A stretch of DNA of 17,432 bases, taken from the NCBI GenBank assembly GCA_964505725.1, contig CAZDJK010000086.1, forward strand, positions 1 through 17,432, in the 5' to 3' direction. Below, piece after piece: positions 8,630-16,128 of this stretch. The position numbers and the translations under genes were made by a program. The first letter of the stretch is position 1, and every line of letters begins with the position of its first letter. Below the pieces are notes generated by a model, which did not search any database, was not told the origin of the DNA, and saw nothing but the letters and a program-made list of their open reading frames with translations. This DNA is from CAVRJC01 sp964505725 (GTDB taxonomy: Bacteria > Actinomycetota > Acidimicrobiia > IMCC26256 > DASPTH01).

Positions 8630-11063
8630 GGCTCGCGCTCCCGTTCGCGCGCCGTCGGCGAACGAGGTGCCGCAGCGCCAGCGCCACGGCACCCACGCCG
8701 AGCACGACCGACGCCGCGAGCGTCGCCGCCAATCCTGCCGTCAGCCCGGGCGGGTGGTAGGTCCAGTGCACGACGGTGTCGCCCGCGGGCACGTCGACCG
8801 CCTGGACGAGGCCGAAGCGTCGTACCTGGACCGACCGCACCGACCCGTCGCCGGCGCGCAGCTCGGCGCGCCATCCGTCGCCGAAGGCCACGCTGCGGAC
8901 GAGGCGGGCGGGCACGGTCGTGTGCACGACGTCGGTTTCCTCGTCCTGCACCCCGACCTGCTGTACCCGAACCTGCCCGAGACCGCCGGGAAGCGAGGCC
9001 GCGTCGCTCGTCGCACCTGCGCCCTTGCCGGTGGCGAGCAGCCACGGCCGGCCGTGCGCGCGCATGTTCGTGAACGCCGCGTAGGCGCCGAAGTTCCCCG
9101 CGCGTTCCCAGTGCGGCGACGCGAGCGCAGCCTGGAGCGCGGGATCGACCGGTGCCGCATTCCCGCCCGGCGCTCCGTTCGGTGCGGCGTCGACGTAGGA
9201 GACCGGCACCAGCAGGAGGGTGAGGTCGAGGTCGTCGGCCGTGGTGCCGGACAACGCGCTGAGCGTCACGACCCGTCGCGTGTGCGTCGCGGTCTGGGCC
9301 TCGTAGACGCTGTCGACCACCGAGGAGTACCCCTGGATGCTGGGGAGCTCGTACAGGATGTTGAGGTCGGGCATGAGCGCGTTCGCGAGCGCGTTGCGAT
9401 CCCCTCTGACGCGCTGTTGCGGGTCGTACAACGCGTAGCGCCCACCGGACCGGAGCGCGTCCGCGATCGCCGCGGTGACCGTCTGGTGCTTCCGGAGCGT
9501 CGCGGTGTCGACGGGCCAGAGCTCCTGGTTCAGGAGGGCCAACCCGAGGTCGACGGCGACGATCCCGACGAGCAGCACCGCACGTGTCCGTGGCGTCAGC
9601 CTGGGGTAGCGCACGACGAACCATCCCACCGCGACGGCGACGCCGAGCGCCGCCACCAGGTACCAGCGCAGCGGTCCGAACAGGTCGGTGCGTGCCGGCA
9701 CGACGGTCAGGAAGTTCTGCAGCGAGCCCGGGGCGAGCCACGCGGTGGTGACGAGGGCGACGACGAGCGCCACCGGCAGGAGGGCGCAGAGGCGCTCGGC
9801 GAGCCACCGCCGGGAGCGCGTCGTCGCCGGTCGGGTCGCGCGCATCACGGCGTCGACCCAGCAGGCCAGCAGGCCGGCGAGGCCGAGGTCCACGACCCCG
9901 AGGTTCCGGTTCTGCAGGCGCTGGTGCCCGTACACGGGGATCCGCGCCAACACGTGGCCGGCCGGTGTGGTGCCGCCGAGCGCGAGGACGAGGCCGACGA
10001 CGATCAGCGCAACCCACGCCCACTGTCTCGTGTACCGAGAGTTGCGCCAGAACGGGAAGGTGAAGAGGGCGACCAGCGCGAGGAGGCCCACGTAGCCGCT
10101 GACCTCGGGCAACGTGTAGCCGTGGCCCGCGAAACCGGGGAGGAGGTGGAGCTGGCTGTAGCCCCCGACGAGGTACGGCACGACGCTCAGCACGAGCTGG
10201 CTCGGTGGGAGCGAGCCGTGCGCGAACCACGCGTACCCCACGTGCGCGCGCTGGGAAGTGCGGAGGAAGGCGAAGCCGGGCAGGAGCTGGACCGCGCCGA
10301 GCGCGAGGACGAACGGGACCGCGAGCACGAGCGCGGTGAGCAGCGCCCTCCAATACCTGGCGCGCCAGATGATCGCCAGCGCGTACACGCCGACGACGAC
10401 GGCGACACTCGCGATCGCTCGGGGTTCGCCCGAGAGCGCGACCAGCGCACCGCAGAGGGTGAGGAGCATCCACCACGCGATCCGGTGCCGCGCCCGGGTG
10501 GCGAGCATCTCCATCGCGAGCAGCATCCACGGCGCCCAGCTCATCCCCTGGATGAGGCCGATGTGTCGGAGGTGCGACGGCATGAAGCCGGCGAACGTGA
10601 AGGCCACGGCGCCGACCGCCGCTGCCAGCGGCGCGAGACGATGGACCCGCAACAGCGCGTAGAGGCCGAGCCCGCACACCGCGAACAGGAAGATCTCGTT
10701 GGCGACCCACGCCGCGATCGGCGGGACCAGCGCGAACACGAAGGTCCCGGGGTAGAGCGCGCCCGCGTTGAACCCCGCCAGGAGGGGTGTGCCCGACCAG
10801 AGCCACGCGTCCCACAGCGGGAGGTGGCCGCCGGCGAGGAGGTGCCCCGAGAGTACGCGCAACGGGTAGTTCTGGTACACGTCGTCGCCCGGCATCAGTG
10901 GCTTGCCGGCGAGTGCGGGGATGCCGAACCACAGCACGGGGAGCGCGACGAGCACCGTCGCGACGACCGCGTCCGCGCGTCGCGCGCTCAGGCGGGCGTA
11001 GCCCCCCTCCGAGCCGTCTGCGTCCGCCCGGACCGCAGGGCGCGTCGTCGTGGTTGCGGTCAT
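8622..11063 (-). CDS. Large YfhO-like membrane protein (GT-C-like fold)
   Basis: An 813-residue membrane protein with about 12-14 hydrophobic spans, a long non-membrane region (about 470-760) and a last span before a basic tail (RHLVRRRRANGS). The first outer loop, PGDDVYQNYPLRVLSG, then LPLWDAWLWSGTPLLAGFNAG and LYPGTF, is the signature of YfhO/DUF-type GT-C-like proteins; YfhO itself is linked to glycosylation of wall teichoic or lipoteichoic acid in Firmicutes (from memory). The acidic DD pair in that loop is where GT-C enzymes carry catalytic residues. ATG 11063 is chosen because of GGCGAG upstream; GTG 11087 would add eight residues. It lies 34 bases after sqdB and overlaps the epimerase gene. 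Likely role: transfer or modification of a lipid-linked sugar outside the membrane. Confidence 0.85.
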   Translation of the reverse strand: MTATTTTRPAVRADADGSEGGYARLSARRADAVVATVLVALPVLWFGIPALAGKPLMPGDDVYQNYPLRVLSGHLLAGGHLPLWDAWLWSGTPLLAGFNAGALYPGTFVFALVPPIAAWVANEIFLFAVCGLGLYALLRVHRLAPLAAAVGAVAFTFAGFMPSHLRHIGLIQGMSWAPWMLLAMEMLATRARHRIAWWMLLTLCGALVALSGEPRAIASVAVVVGVYALAIIWRARYWRALLTALVLAVPFVLALGAVQLLPGFAFLRTSQRAHVGYAWFAHGSLPPSQLVLSVVPYLVGGYSQLHLLPGFAGHGYTLPEVSGYVGLLALVALFTFPFWRNSRYTRQWAWVALIVVGLVLALGGTTPAGHVLARIPVYGHQRLQNRNLGVVDLGLAGLLACWVDAVMRATRPATTRSRRWLAERLCALLPVALVVALVTTAWLAPGSLQNFLTVVPARTDLFGPLRWYLVAALGVAVAVGWFVVRYPRLTPRTRAVLLVGIVAVDLGLALLNQELWPVDTATLRKHQTVTAAIADALRSGGRYALYDPQQRVRGDRNALANALMPDLNILYELPSIQGYSSVVDSVYEAQTATHTRRVVTLSALSGTTADDLDLTLLLVPVSYVDAAPNGAPGGNAAPVDPALQAALASPHWERAGNFGAYAAFTNMRAHGRPWLLATGKGAGATSDAASLPGGLGQVRVQQVGVQDEETDVVHTTVPARLVRSVAFGDGWRAELRAGDGSVRSVQVRRFGLVQAVDVPAGDTVVHWTYHPPGLTAGLAATLAASVVLGVGAVALALRHLVRRRRANGSASRA

Positions 11064-11097
11064 CGTGCTCGCCGCCCGGCGCCGCACACCCCCGCGA

Positions 11098-12294
11098 TCA
11101 GATGCCGACGGTCGAGAGCGCGGTCGGCACCGCTTGGCCGCGCGAGCGCACCGTGCTCCGCCAGTCGATGTCGGGGCGCAGCGTCTCCGGTCGCACCCGG
11201 GCCCGGTTGCCCCCCACCGTCGTCGCCATCGCCCGGATCACCCGGTCGTCCAGGTAGTGGGGGACGAGGCCGAGATCGAGGAGCTTGGTGTGGGCGGCGC
11301 GGTAGTAGTGCTCCTCGGCCTCGACGCGCGGATCGCTGATGTGCTCGATCACCACCCGCCCGGGCAGCGCCGACGCCACGAGCTCGGCGAGGTCGTTGAT
11401 GCTGAACGACTCGGTGAATTGGTTGAACACCCGGTATTCGCCCGCGGCTGCGGGGTTGAGCACCGCGAGCTCCACGCAGGCCAGGGTGTCACGCAGGTCG
11501 AGGACCCCTCGGGTCTGGCCGCCTGCCCCGTAGACGGTCAGGGGGTGCCCGATCACCGCCTGCACCACGAAGCGGTTCAGGACCGTCCCGAACACCGCGT
11601 CGTAGTCGAAGCGCGTCGCCAGGTCCTGGTGGGCGAGCGTCTCCTCCGTGTCCTGGCCGTAGACGATCCCCTGGTGGAGATCGGTCGCGCGCAATCCCCA
11701 GTTGGTGCACGCGAACGTGATGTTGTGGGAGTCGTGGACCTTCGACAGGTGGTAGAAGGAGCCGGGTTGCTTGGGGAACGGCAACCGATCGGTGCGGTCG
11801 TGGTGCTTGATGTCGATGAAGCCCTCTTCGATGTCGATGTTCGGCGTTCCGTACTCGCCCATCGTGCCGAGCTTCACGAGGTGCGCTTCGGGTGCGCGTG
11901 CGGCCATGGCGTAGAGGACGTTGAGGGTCCCCACCACGTTGTTCACCTGCGTGTAGACCGCGTGGTCCCGATCGATCATCGAGTACGGCGCCGACCGCTG
12001 TTCGCCGAAGTGCACAATGGCATCGGGTTCGAATTGTTCGAGGACGCGGTCGAGCGCGTCCATCTGCGTGAGATCCTCGACGAACGGCGTGATCCGCAGT
12101 CCCGAGACCGCGTACCACATTGCGACCCGCGTCACGAAGTCGGCGATGGGGACCAGGCTCGACGTCCCGAGCTCCTCGTCGTACGTTCGGCGCACGAGGT
12201 TGTCCATGACCGCGACATCGTGTCCGCGCGCCGAGAAGTGCAGCGCAGTCGGCCATCCGAGGTATCCGTCACCACCGAGCACCAGGACCCTCAC
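11098..12294 (-). CDS. sqdB: UDP-sulfoquinovose synthase
   Basis: A 398-residue enzyme that joins sulfite to UDP-glucose to give UDP-sulfoquinovose, using tightly bound NAD. The match to plant SQD1/bacterial SqdB, recalled from memory, is very close along the whole length: GGDGYLGW (7-14, NAD site), DNLVRR, HFGEQRSAPYSMIDR, NNVVGTLNVLYA, LVKLGTMGEYGTPNIDIEEG, SFYHLSKVHDSHN, ATDLHQGIVYG, HPLTVYGAGGQTRG, RVFNQFTESFS and PRVEAEEHYY. Catalytic residues T144, Y181 and K185 correspond to T145, Y182 and K186 of Arabidopsis SQD1. The GTG start has an excellent AGGGAGG ribosome site 6 bases upstream. It leads the six-gene minus operon. No SqdX, SqdC or SqdD partner is visible, so the sulfoquinovose may go to a glycan rather than diacylglycerol. 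Presumably not phototrophic, as no photosynthesis gene is present here. Confidence 0.96.
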   Translation of the reverse strand: MRVLVLGGDGYLGWPTALHFSARGHDVAVMDNLVRRTYDEELGTSSLVPIADFVTRVAMWYAVSGLRITPFVEDLTQMDALDRVLEQFEPDAIVHFGEQRSAPYSMIDRDHAVYTQVNNVVGTLNVLYAMAARAPEAHLVKLGTMGEYGTPNIDIEEGFIDIKHHDRTDRLPFPKQPGSFYHLSKVHDSHNITFACTNWGLRATDLHQGIVYGQDTEETLAHQDLATRFDYDAVFGTVLNRFVVQAVIGHPLTVYGAGGQTRGVLDLRDTLACVELAVLNPAAAGEYRVFNQFTESFSINDLAELVASALPGRVVIEHISDPRVEAEEHYYRAAHTKLLDLGLVPHYLDDRVIRAMATTVGGNRARVRPETLRPDIDWRSTVRSRGQAVPTALSTVGI

Positions 12295-12300
12295 TCGCCG

Positions 12301-12307
12301 CCTCCCT
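12301..12307 (-). promoter_or_regulatory. Ribosome binding site of sqdB
   Basis: Reads AGGGAGG on the minus strand, 6 bases before the GTG at 12294. It fixes the sqdB start and is the strongest ribosome site in the window. Confidence 0.8.
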
Positions 12308-12330
12308 GGGTTGCGTCCGTCGCCACAACG

Positions 12331-12376
12331 TCGGGAGGTATCGGCGGGGTCGCGTCGCGACTGACGATCCTCCCGA
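12331..12376 (-). promoter_or_regulatory. Nested inverted repeat in the sqdB leader
   Basis: TCGGGAGG-t-ATCG (12331-12343) pairs with CGATCCTCCCGA (12365-12376): twelve base pairs with one bulged base. The 21-base loop contains the 13-base palindrome GTCGCGTCGCGAC (12349-12361). The structure ends 36 bases before the sqdB start codon. No run of T follows on either strand, so it is not a classic terminator; it may be a protein operator or a folded mRNA leader. Confidence 0.55.
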
Positions 12377-12410
12377 TGCCCTCGACGGCCGACGCTAGTA
12401 CGGTCGCGCC

Positions 12411-12485
12411 ATGGACGACGTCGAACGCGCGCCGCGTCCCGAGACGCTCCTCAGCAAAGGCCGCGGGCGCGTCATCGGGTCGGCG
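12411..12485 (+). pseudogene. Possible 5' remnant of a lost gene
   Basis: An ATG at 12411 follows TAGTAC (12396-12401) at leaderless spacing and starts MDDVERAPRPETLLSKGRGRVIG with codons that almost all end in G or C. After about 25 codons the third-position bias disappears (tca cgt agt ggt cac gca), although the frame stays open to 12893 as a shadow of the next gene. This looks like the surviving front end of a truncated gene, or a very short unrelated peptide. I do not recognise the protein. Confidence 0.25.
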
Positions 12486-12497
12486 GGCTCACGTAGT

Positions 12498-12530
12498 GGT
12501 CACGCAGGAGTCACGCCACGGTCAACGTTG
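12498..12530 (+). promoter_or_regulatory. Three 11-base direct repeats, PhoP/PHO-box-like
   Basis: The units are GGTCACGCAGG (12498-12508), AGTCACGCCAC (12509-12519) and GGTCAACGTTG (12520-12530), in exact 11-base register. The first two contain TCACGCA-N4-TCACGCC, the same 7-4-7 geometry as the mycobacterial PhoP site (TCACAGC-N4-TCACAGC). Unit 1 fits the Streptomyces PHO-box unit G(G/T)TCAYYYR(G/C)G at 10 of 11 positions. Consensus sequences are from memory. The centre is about 70 bases before the TAGCTT box of the plus-strand gene and about 220 bases before the sqdB start. Confidence 0.5.
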
Positions 12531-12585
12531 GGGTCGAGCGGCGCGCTGCCACTGTCATCTCACGGGTCACTCATCTGGCGGCGGC

Positions 12586-12591
12586 TAGCTT
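12586..12591 (+). promoter_or_regulatory. Probable -10 box of a leaderless promoter
   Basis: TAGCTT fits the actinobacterial TAnnnT -10 pattern and is followed by exactly 7 bases and the ATG at 12599, so transcription would begin at or next to the start codon. There is no ribosome site before that ATG. Nearby upstream GTCAT (12554-12558) and GTCAC (12566-12570) may extend the direct-repeat series. Confidence 0.5.
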
Positions 12592-12598
12592 CCGGGCC

Positions 12599-12898
12599 AT
12601 GTTCGGGAGTCGGCCCGACGTGCTCGCCGTGCACGATCGTGACCGCCTGCTCAGTCTGGCGGCAGAAGTCGAGGAAGCCGCGGGCCGCGATGTCGACGCC
12701 GCGCTCCCCGCTCTGGAGCGGCTCCGTGAGAGTCTTCCCGTGGGCATTCGCGAAGACCTTGCCGGGCTCCTCTCGCGCTTGCGCGCGGACCTCGAGTCGG
12801 GCAACGTTCTCGCCCTCACCGGACTGCGCCGTTGTGTCCGCCAACGCATCGGCGCTCCGGGCGCATGCGACTTCCCGGCGCCACAACGGATGAACTGA
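12599..12898 (+). CDS. Small helical protein of unknown function
   Basis: A 99-residue protein I do not recognise. Residues 10-75 are rich in Ala, Leu, Glu and Arg with heptad-like spacing (DRLLSLAAEVEEAAG, ALERLRESL, DLAGLLSRLRADLE), predicting a bundle of three amphipathic helices; the tail carries two cysteines (about C79 and C90) and no signal peptide. Codon use is strongly biased to G/C in the third position in this frame and not in the competing frame that starts at 12411. The ATG has no ribosome site but sits 7 bases after a TAGCTT box, consistent with leaderless expression. Its end overlaps the following GT-C gene by 34 bases, so it probably leads that operon. A small regulatory or adaptor protein is possible. 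Confidence 0.65.
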   Translation: MFGSRPDVLAVHDRDRLLSLAAEVEEAAGRDVDAALPALERLRESLPVGIREDLAGLLSRLRADLESGNVLALTGLRRCVRQRIGAPGACDFPAPQRMN

Positions 12899-14571
12899 CG
12901 GCGGCGCACCGCCCGGGGCGCACCCGCGGCGGTTCCCGCCGCTCGACCCCGTTCTCGTGGTTCGTGCTCGGTTGCGCCGCGTTCGGCGCGGCAGCGACGC
13001 TCGTCGCGACCCGTCACGGTCCGGGCATGAGCCCCGACTCGGTGAGCTACTTCGCGGCGGCGCGCAACCTGGTTGCCGGACGCGGCTACGCCGACTTCAC
13101 CGGGCAGCCACTCACCACGTTTCCGCCCGGCTTGCCCGTGCTGCTGGCAGCGGGTGACCGGCTGGGCATGTCGCTCGCGACGGCGAGCCGCCTCCTGAAC
13201 GCGGCGTGCTTCGCCGGGATCGTGCTCGTCGCGGCGGTGCTCCTGCGCCGCCACACGACGATCGTGCAGACCGGCGCGATCGCGTTGATCGCGGCGTCGA
13301 CCACACTCCTGCACCTCGCCGAGAACGTGTGGTCGGAGCCAGCGTTCACGCTGCTGTTGCTGGCCATGGTCGTGGTGCTCGAGGACGCGGCGGGACCACC
13401 GGATGCGCCGGTGTGGAAGGCCGCGGTGGCCGGAGGCCTGACCGGCGTGGCGTTCCTCGTGCGCTACGCCGCTACGCCGCTCCTGGTCGCGGGAGTGCTC
13501 GTGGTGCTCGTCCGACCAGCGGCGACGCCGGTCGCAGAGCGAGCCAAGCGCGCGCTCGTGTTCGGCGGCGGCGCGCTCGTGCTCCCCGCTCTGTGGCTGC
13601 TCCGGAACGCGAGTGTCCACGGACCGTTCCTGTTGGGCCCGAGGGTGTCGTCGCCTGACGGGTGGTGGTCGTTCGCGCAGGCATTCGCGTCGAGCATCGC
13701 CGCGATCGCGTTTCCCCGGGGCGTCCCGCAGGCCGCGGCGATCGCCGTGGCGGGTGCGTTGGTCGTGCTGCTCGCGGCGGCGCGCCTGCTGCCGGTGCCT
13801 GGGCGGCGCGGCCCGTTCGCCACCGGGCCCTCGCTCGGGCCGCTCGTGGTCGTCCTCGTCACCTACGGCGCGTTCGTCATGGCCTCCGCGAAGATTGCCG
13901 GATCCAGCATGGACACCCGCATCGTGGCGCCGATGTACGTCCCCGCTCTCGTCGTCGTCGCCGCCCTCGTCGACCGGAGCATGCGACGGCTCCGCGAGGC
14001 GCCCGATCTCGTGTGGAGCGCCATCGGTCGGGGTGTGATCGCTGCGATCCTCGTCGCGTACCTGTCGCTCTCGGCGGCGTCGTTCGTGGAGTCGGCGCGG
14101 CTCGACGGTCGCTCGCCGCGTGGATACGCGTCCCAGACGCGGCGCGCATCTGCCCTCGCGCACAGCGTCCGCGCGCTCGGCTCCCGGGCCGTGGTGGCGA
14201 GCAACAACCCGTGGGAGCTCTATGCGGCCGTCGAGCGCGAGCCGATCCTGGTCAGCCCCGGCCGGCTCCTCCCGCAGTTCAGCCTCGTTCCCTCTTCCAT
14301 CGATGACCTCGCGGACGCGGCGTGCAGTGGTGACGTGTACCTCGCGTGGTACGACTCCCGAAGCGGTTGGTCCGACTCGCCGACGCAGTTGGAGCGCGCG
14401 CTACGACTGGACCCCATCCAGACGGTGTCCGACGGCGTGCTCTACGCCGTGCATCCCCGCTCGTCCGCCGATCCGTGCCCCGCGGTGCCGAGGACCGACT
14501 CCGTTCCGTCGACGTCGCGCGCCTTGTCCGGACCCCGACGCTCGCACCCAGCGCGATGGCTACCGAGCTGA
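12865..14571 (+). CDS. GT-C membrane glycosyltransferase, ArnT/PMT-like
   Basis: A 568-residue membrane protein with about 10-12 spans. After a basic N-terminus and the first span (about 30-48), the outer loop reads GMSPDSVSYFAAARNLVAGRGYADFTG, with D58 at the GT-C catalytic position, followed by PLTTFPPGLPVLLAAG; the D-S-x-x-Y and PPG-P pattern is typical of GT39/ArnT-like transferases using polyprenyl-phosphate sugars. The membrane part runs to about residue 415; a soluble C-terminal domain (about 420-568) follows. ATG 12865 is chosen over GTG 12832; neither has a good ribosome site, and the gene overlaps the preceding one by 34 bases. Its end overlaps the next gene by 16 bases. Likely partner of the minus-operon genes in building one envelope glycan; sugar and acceptor unknown. 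Confidence 0.82.
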   Translation: MRLPGATTDELTAAHRPGRTRGGSRRSTPFSWFVLGCAAFGAAATLVATRHGPGMSPDSVSYFAAARNLVAGRGYADFTGQPLTTFPPGLPVLLAAGDRLGMSLATASRLLNAACFAGIVLVAAVLLRRHTTIVQTGAIALIAASTTLLHLAENVWSEPAFTLLLLAMVVVLEDAAGPPDAPVWKAAVAGGLTGVAFLVRYAATPLLVAGVLVVLVRPAATPVAERAKRALVFGGGALVLPALWLLRNASVHGPFLLGPRVSSPDGWWSFAQAFASSIAAIAFPRGVPQAAAIAVAGALVVLLAAARLLPVPGRRGPFATGPSLGPLVVVLVTYGAFVMASAKIAGSSMDTRIVAPMYVPALVVVAALVDRSMRRLREAPDLVWSAIGRGVIAAILVAYLSLSAASFVESARLDGRSPRGYASQTRRASALAHSVRALGSRAVVASNNPWELYAAVEREPILVSPGRLLPQFSLVPSSIDDLADAACSGDVYLAWYDSRSGWSDSPTQLERALRLDPIQTVSDGVLYAVHPRSSADPCPAVPRTDSVPSTSRALSGPRRSHPARWLPS

Positions 14572-15986
14572 CCGATCCGCCGGTTCCGGCGCGCCGCACG
14601 CGGCGGAGCGCCCTGGCCGGGTCCTCCATGTTCCGGTACCTCGTGCTGGCCGTCACGGCCGCGTCGAGCTGCGTGCTCGTCGCGTGGGCGCCGCGGCACT
14701 CGCCGGCTGCGGTCGCGCTCGTCGTTGCGTCGACGATCGGTTGCGGCGCGGTCACCGTGCTCGAGCGCCGCGCGCCGCGCCTCGGCGTGCGGCCGATTGC
14801 CGTCGCCATCGCCATCGTGTTCGCGGTCGCGGTGACCGTGCCGCCGCGCACCTCGAACGATCTCTGGTCCTACACCATGTACGGACGCATCGTCACCGCG
14901 CACCACGCGAGCCCGTACGCCACCGTGCCCGCCGACTTCCCCTCGGACCCGTTCCTGCCGCGGGTGAGCTCGCTGTGGCGGCACCGGGGATCCGTCTTCG
15001 GGCCCGTCTGGGTGGGGGTGGAGTCGCTCGACACGTCGCTCTCCGGCGCCGCGCCGCTCCCGAACCGGTTGTTCTTCCAGCTCGGGGCCGCACTCGCGGC
15101 GGTGGCGGCGCTCGGGATCGTCTGGCGGCGGACCCGGAGCCCGGTCGCGCTCGCCTGGCTCGGTCTCCATCCCGTGTTCGGCGCCGTCGCCGTCAACGGC
15201 GGCCACAACGACCTGTACGTCGGGCTCGCGATTCTGATCGCGGCGATCCTCTGCGAGAAGCGGCGCGGCTGGTCGGCGGGGTTCGTGCTCGGCGTCGCCG
15301 CGCTCGTGAAGCTCACGGCGCTCCTCGGGCTCGCGGGCGTGCTGATCTGGGCGTGGCGTCGTCGTGATCGACGCCTCGCGTGGACCGCGTCGGTGGCCAC
15401 CGCGGTTACGTTGATCGTGGGGTACCTCCCGTTCGCCGACGACGCCGCCCACGTCCTGTCGAATGCCGACCGCACGGTGACGCCGGCGTCGCTCTGGAAC
15501 TGGCCTGCGGACGTCATGCTGGGGCACAACGCGGGGCGCGACTTCGCGCACCCGCTCGCGCCCAACACCACGCTCGAGACCCTCTTCTACCTGTCGCTCG
15601 CGCTCGTGGCCGCGCTGGCTCTCGTGACCGGGTGGCGCGCTGCGAGGGGCCGGTCACCCGCGCCGGTGCTGGGGGCGACCACCGCTTCGTACGTGTTCGG
15701 CGCCGAGTACGCCCTTCCGTGGTACGCCACGTGGGCGATGCCGGTGCTCGCCGACGGGGCGCCGTCACCTCTCGCCTGGATCTTGTGGGTGCAGGCCGCG
15801 GTGATGCTCGCCGCGCTCAAGCTGCCGATCCGTCCGACCGGCACCCCGCTCGACACCAGCGCCCGAGTCGTCGTCACCTACCTGGCTCCCTTGGTCCTCC
15901 TGGTGGCGTTCGTGGTGGCGGGCACGGTGCTCGCCCACCCGCGCGACCGCGTATCGCGGTCCGAGCTCCAAGTGGTGTCGACGTGA
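14556..15986 (+). CDS. Polyprenol-phosphate sugar transferase, MptA/MptB-like GT-C protein
   Basis: A 476-residue membrane protein with about 11-12 spans. The first outer loop reads TSNDLWSYTMYGRIVTAHHA followed by SPYATVP, close to the DLYxY...GR...NPY..P signature of the actinobacterial mannosyltransferases MptA/MptB and relatives (GT-C, DUF2029 group), with D102 as the likely catalytic acid. Further family-like blocks are NGGHNDLYVGLAI, the ALVKLTALLGL span, and YALPWYATWAMP near the C-terminus, comparable to the PWY motif of MptA/Emb proteins. In mycobacteria these enzymes extend lipomannan using decaprenyl-phosphomannose; the same chemistry is plausible here but the sugar is not shown. 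ATG 14556 overlaps the upstream gene by 16 bases. Last gene of the plus operon. Confidence 0.87.
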   Translation: MATELTDPPVPARRTRRSALAGSSMFRYLVLAVTAASSCVLVAWAPRHSPAAVALVVASTIGCGAVTVLERRAPRLGVRPIAVAIAIVFAVAVTVPPRTSNDLWSYTMYGRIVTAHHASPYATVPADFPSDPFLPRVSSLWRHRGSVFGPVWVGVESLDTSLSGAAPLPNRLFFQLGAALAAVAALGIVWRRTRSPVALAWLGLHPVFGAVAVNGGHNDLYVGLAILIAAILCEKRRGWSAGFVLGVAALVKLTALLGLAGVLIWAWRRRDRRLAWTASVATAVTLIVGYLPFADDAAHVLSNADRTVTPASLWNWPADVMLGHNAGRDFAHPLAPNTTLETLFYLSLALVAALALVTGWRAARGRSPAPVLGATTASYVFGAEYALPWYATWAMPVLADGAPSPLAWILWVQAAVMLAALKLPIRPTGTPLDTSARVVVTYLAPLVLLVAFVVAGTVLAHPRDRVSRSELQVVST

Positions 15987-16016
15987 CCTTCTCGCTGCTC
16001 GCGGGACCAGCGGTGC

Positions 16017-16036
16017 GAGCGGGGAGATGCCCGCTC
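16017..16036 (+). terminator. Possible hairpin terminator after the MptB-like gene
   Basis: GAGCGGG (16017-16023) and CCCGCTC (16030-16036) form a perfect 7-base stem with a 6-base loop, 30 bases after the stop. There is no T run, as is common in high-GC actinobacteria, so this is only a modest case. Confidence 0.35.
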
Positions 16037-16115
16037 CGCAGCGCCTGTCGCCAGCGTCTTCAGCGTGACAGGAGCGCGACAGCAACGAGCGGCAGATCTG
16101 GCGTACTGCGCTTCG

Positions 16116-16121
16116 TAGGCT
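16116..16121 (+). promoter_or_regulatory. Probable -10 box of the GNAT gene
   Basis: TAGGCT matches TAnnnT and is followed by exactly 7 bases and the GTG at 16129, the same geometry as at 12586-12599. No ribosome site precedes the GTG, so leaderless translation is likely. No clear -35 is seen. Confidence 0.45.
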
Positions 16122-16128
16122 CGCGGAT

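Larger units (their letters stand above)
12295..12598. other. Divergent regulatory region between sqdB and the plus-strand GT-C genes
   Basis: This stretch separates the minus sqdB operon from the plus-strand small gene and GT-C genes. It holds the sqdB ribosome site, a nested inverted repeat, a possible 5' gene remnant starting at 12411, three 11-base direct repeats, and a TAGCTT box before the ATG at 12599. I could not recognise a convincing -10/-35 pair for sqdB itself. Confidence 0.75.

Noticed and set aside
8073..11339. 1088-codon open frame on the plus strand
   Set aside because: It lies opposite the YfhO-like, sqdB and epimerase genes, is very rich in Arg, Glu and Gly without motifs, and is an antisense shadow of high-GC coding DNA.
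12486..12893. Continuation of the frame starting at 12411 as a 160-residue protein
   Set aside because: Codon bias fails after about 25 codons and the product is Ser/Arg/Ala-rich; the frame starting at 12599 is the better coding frame.
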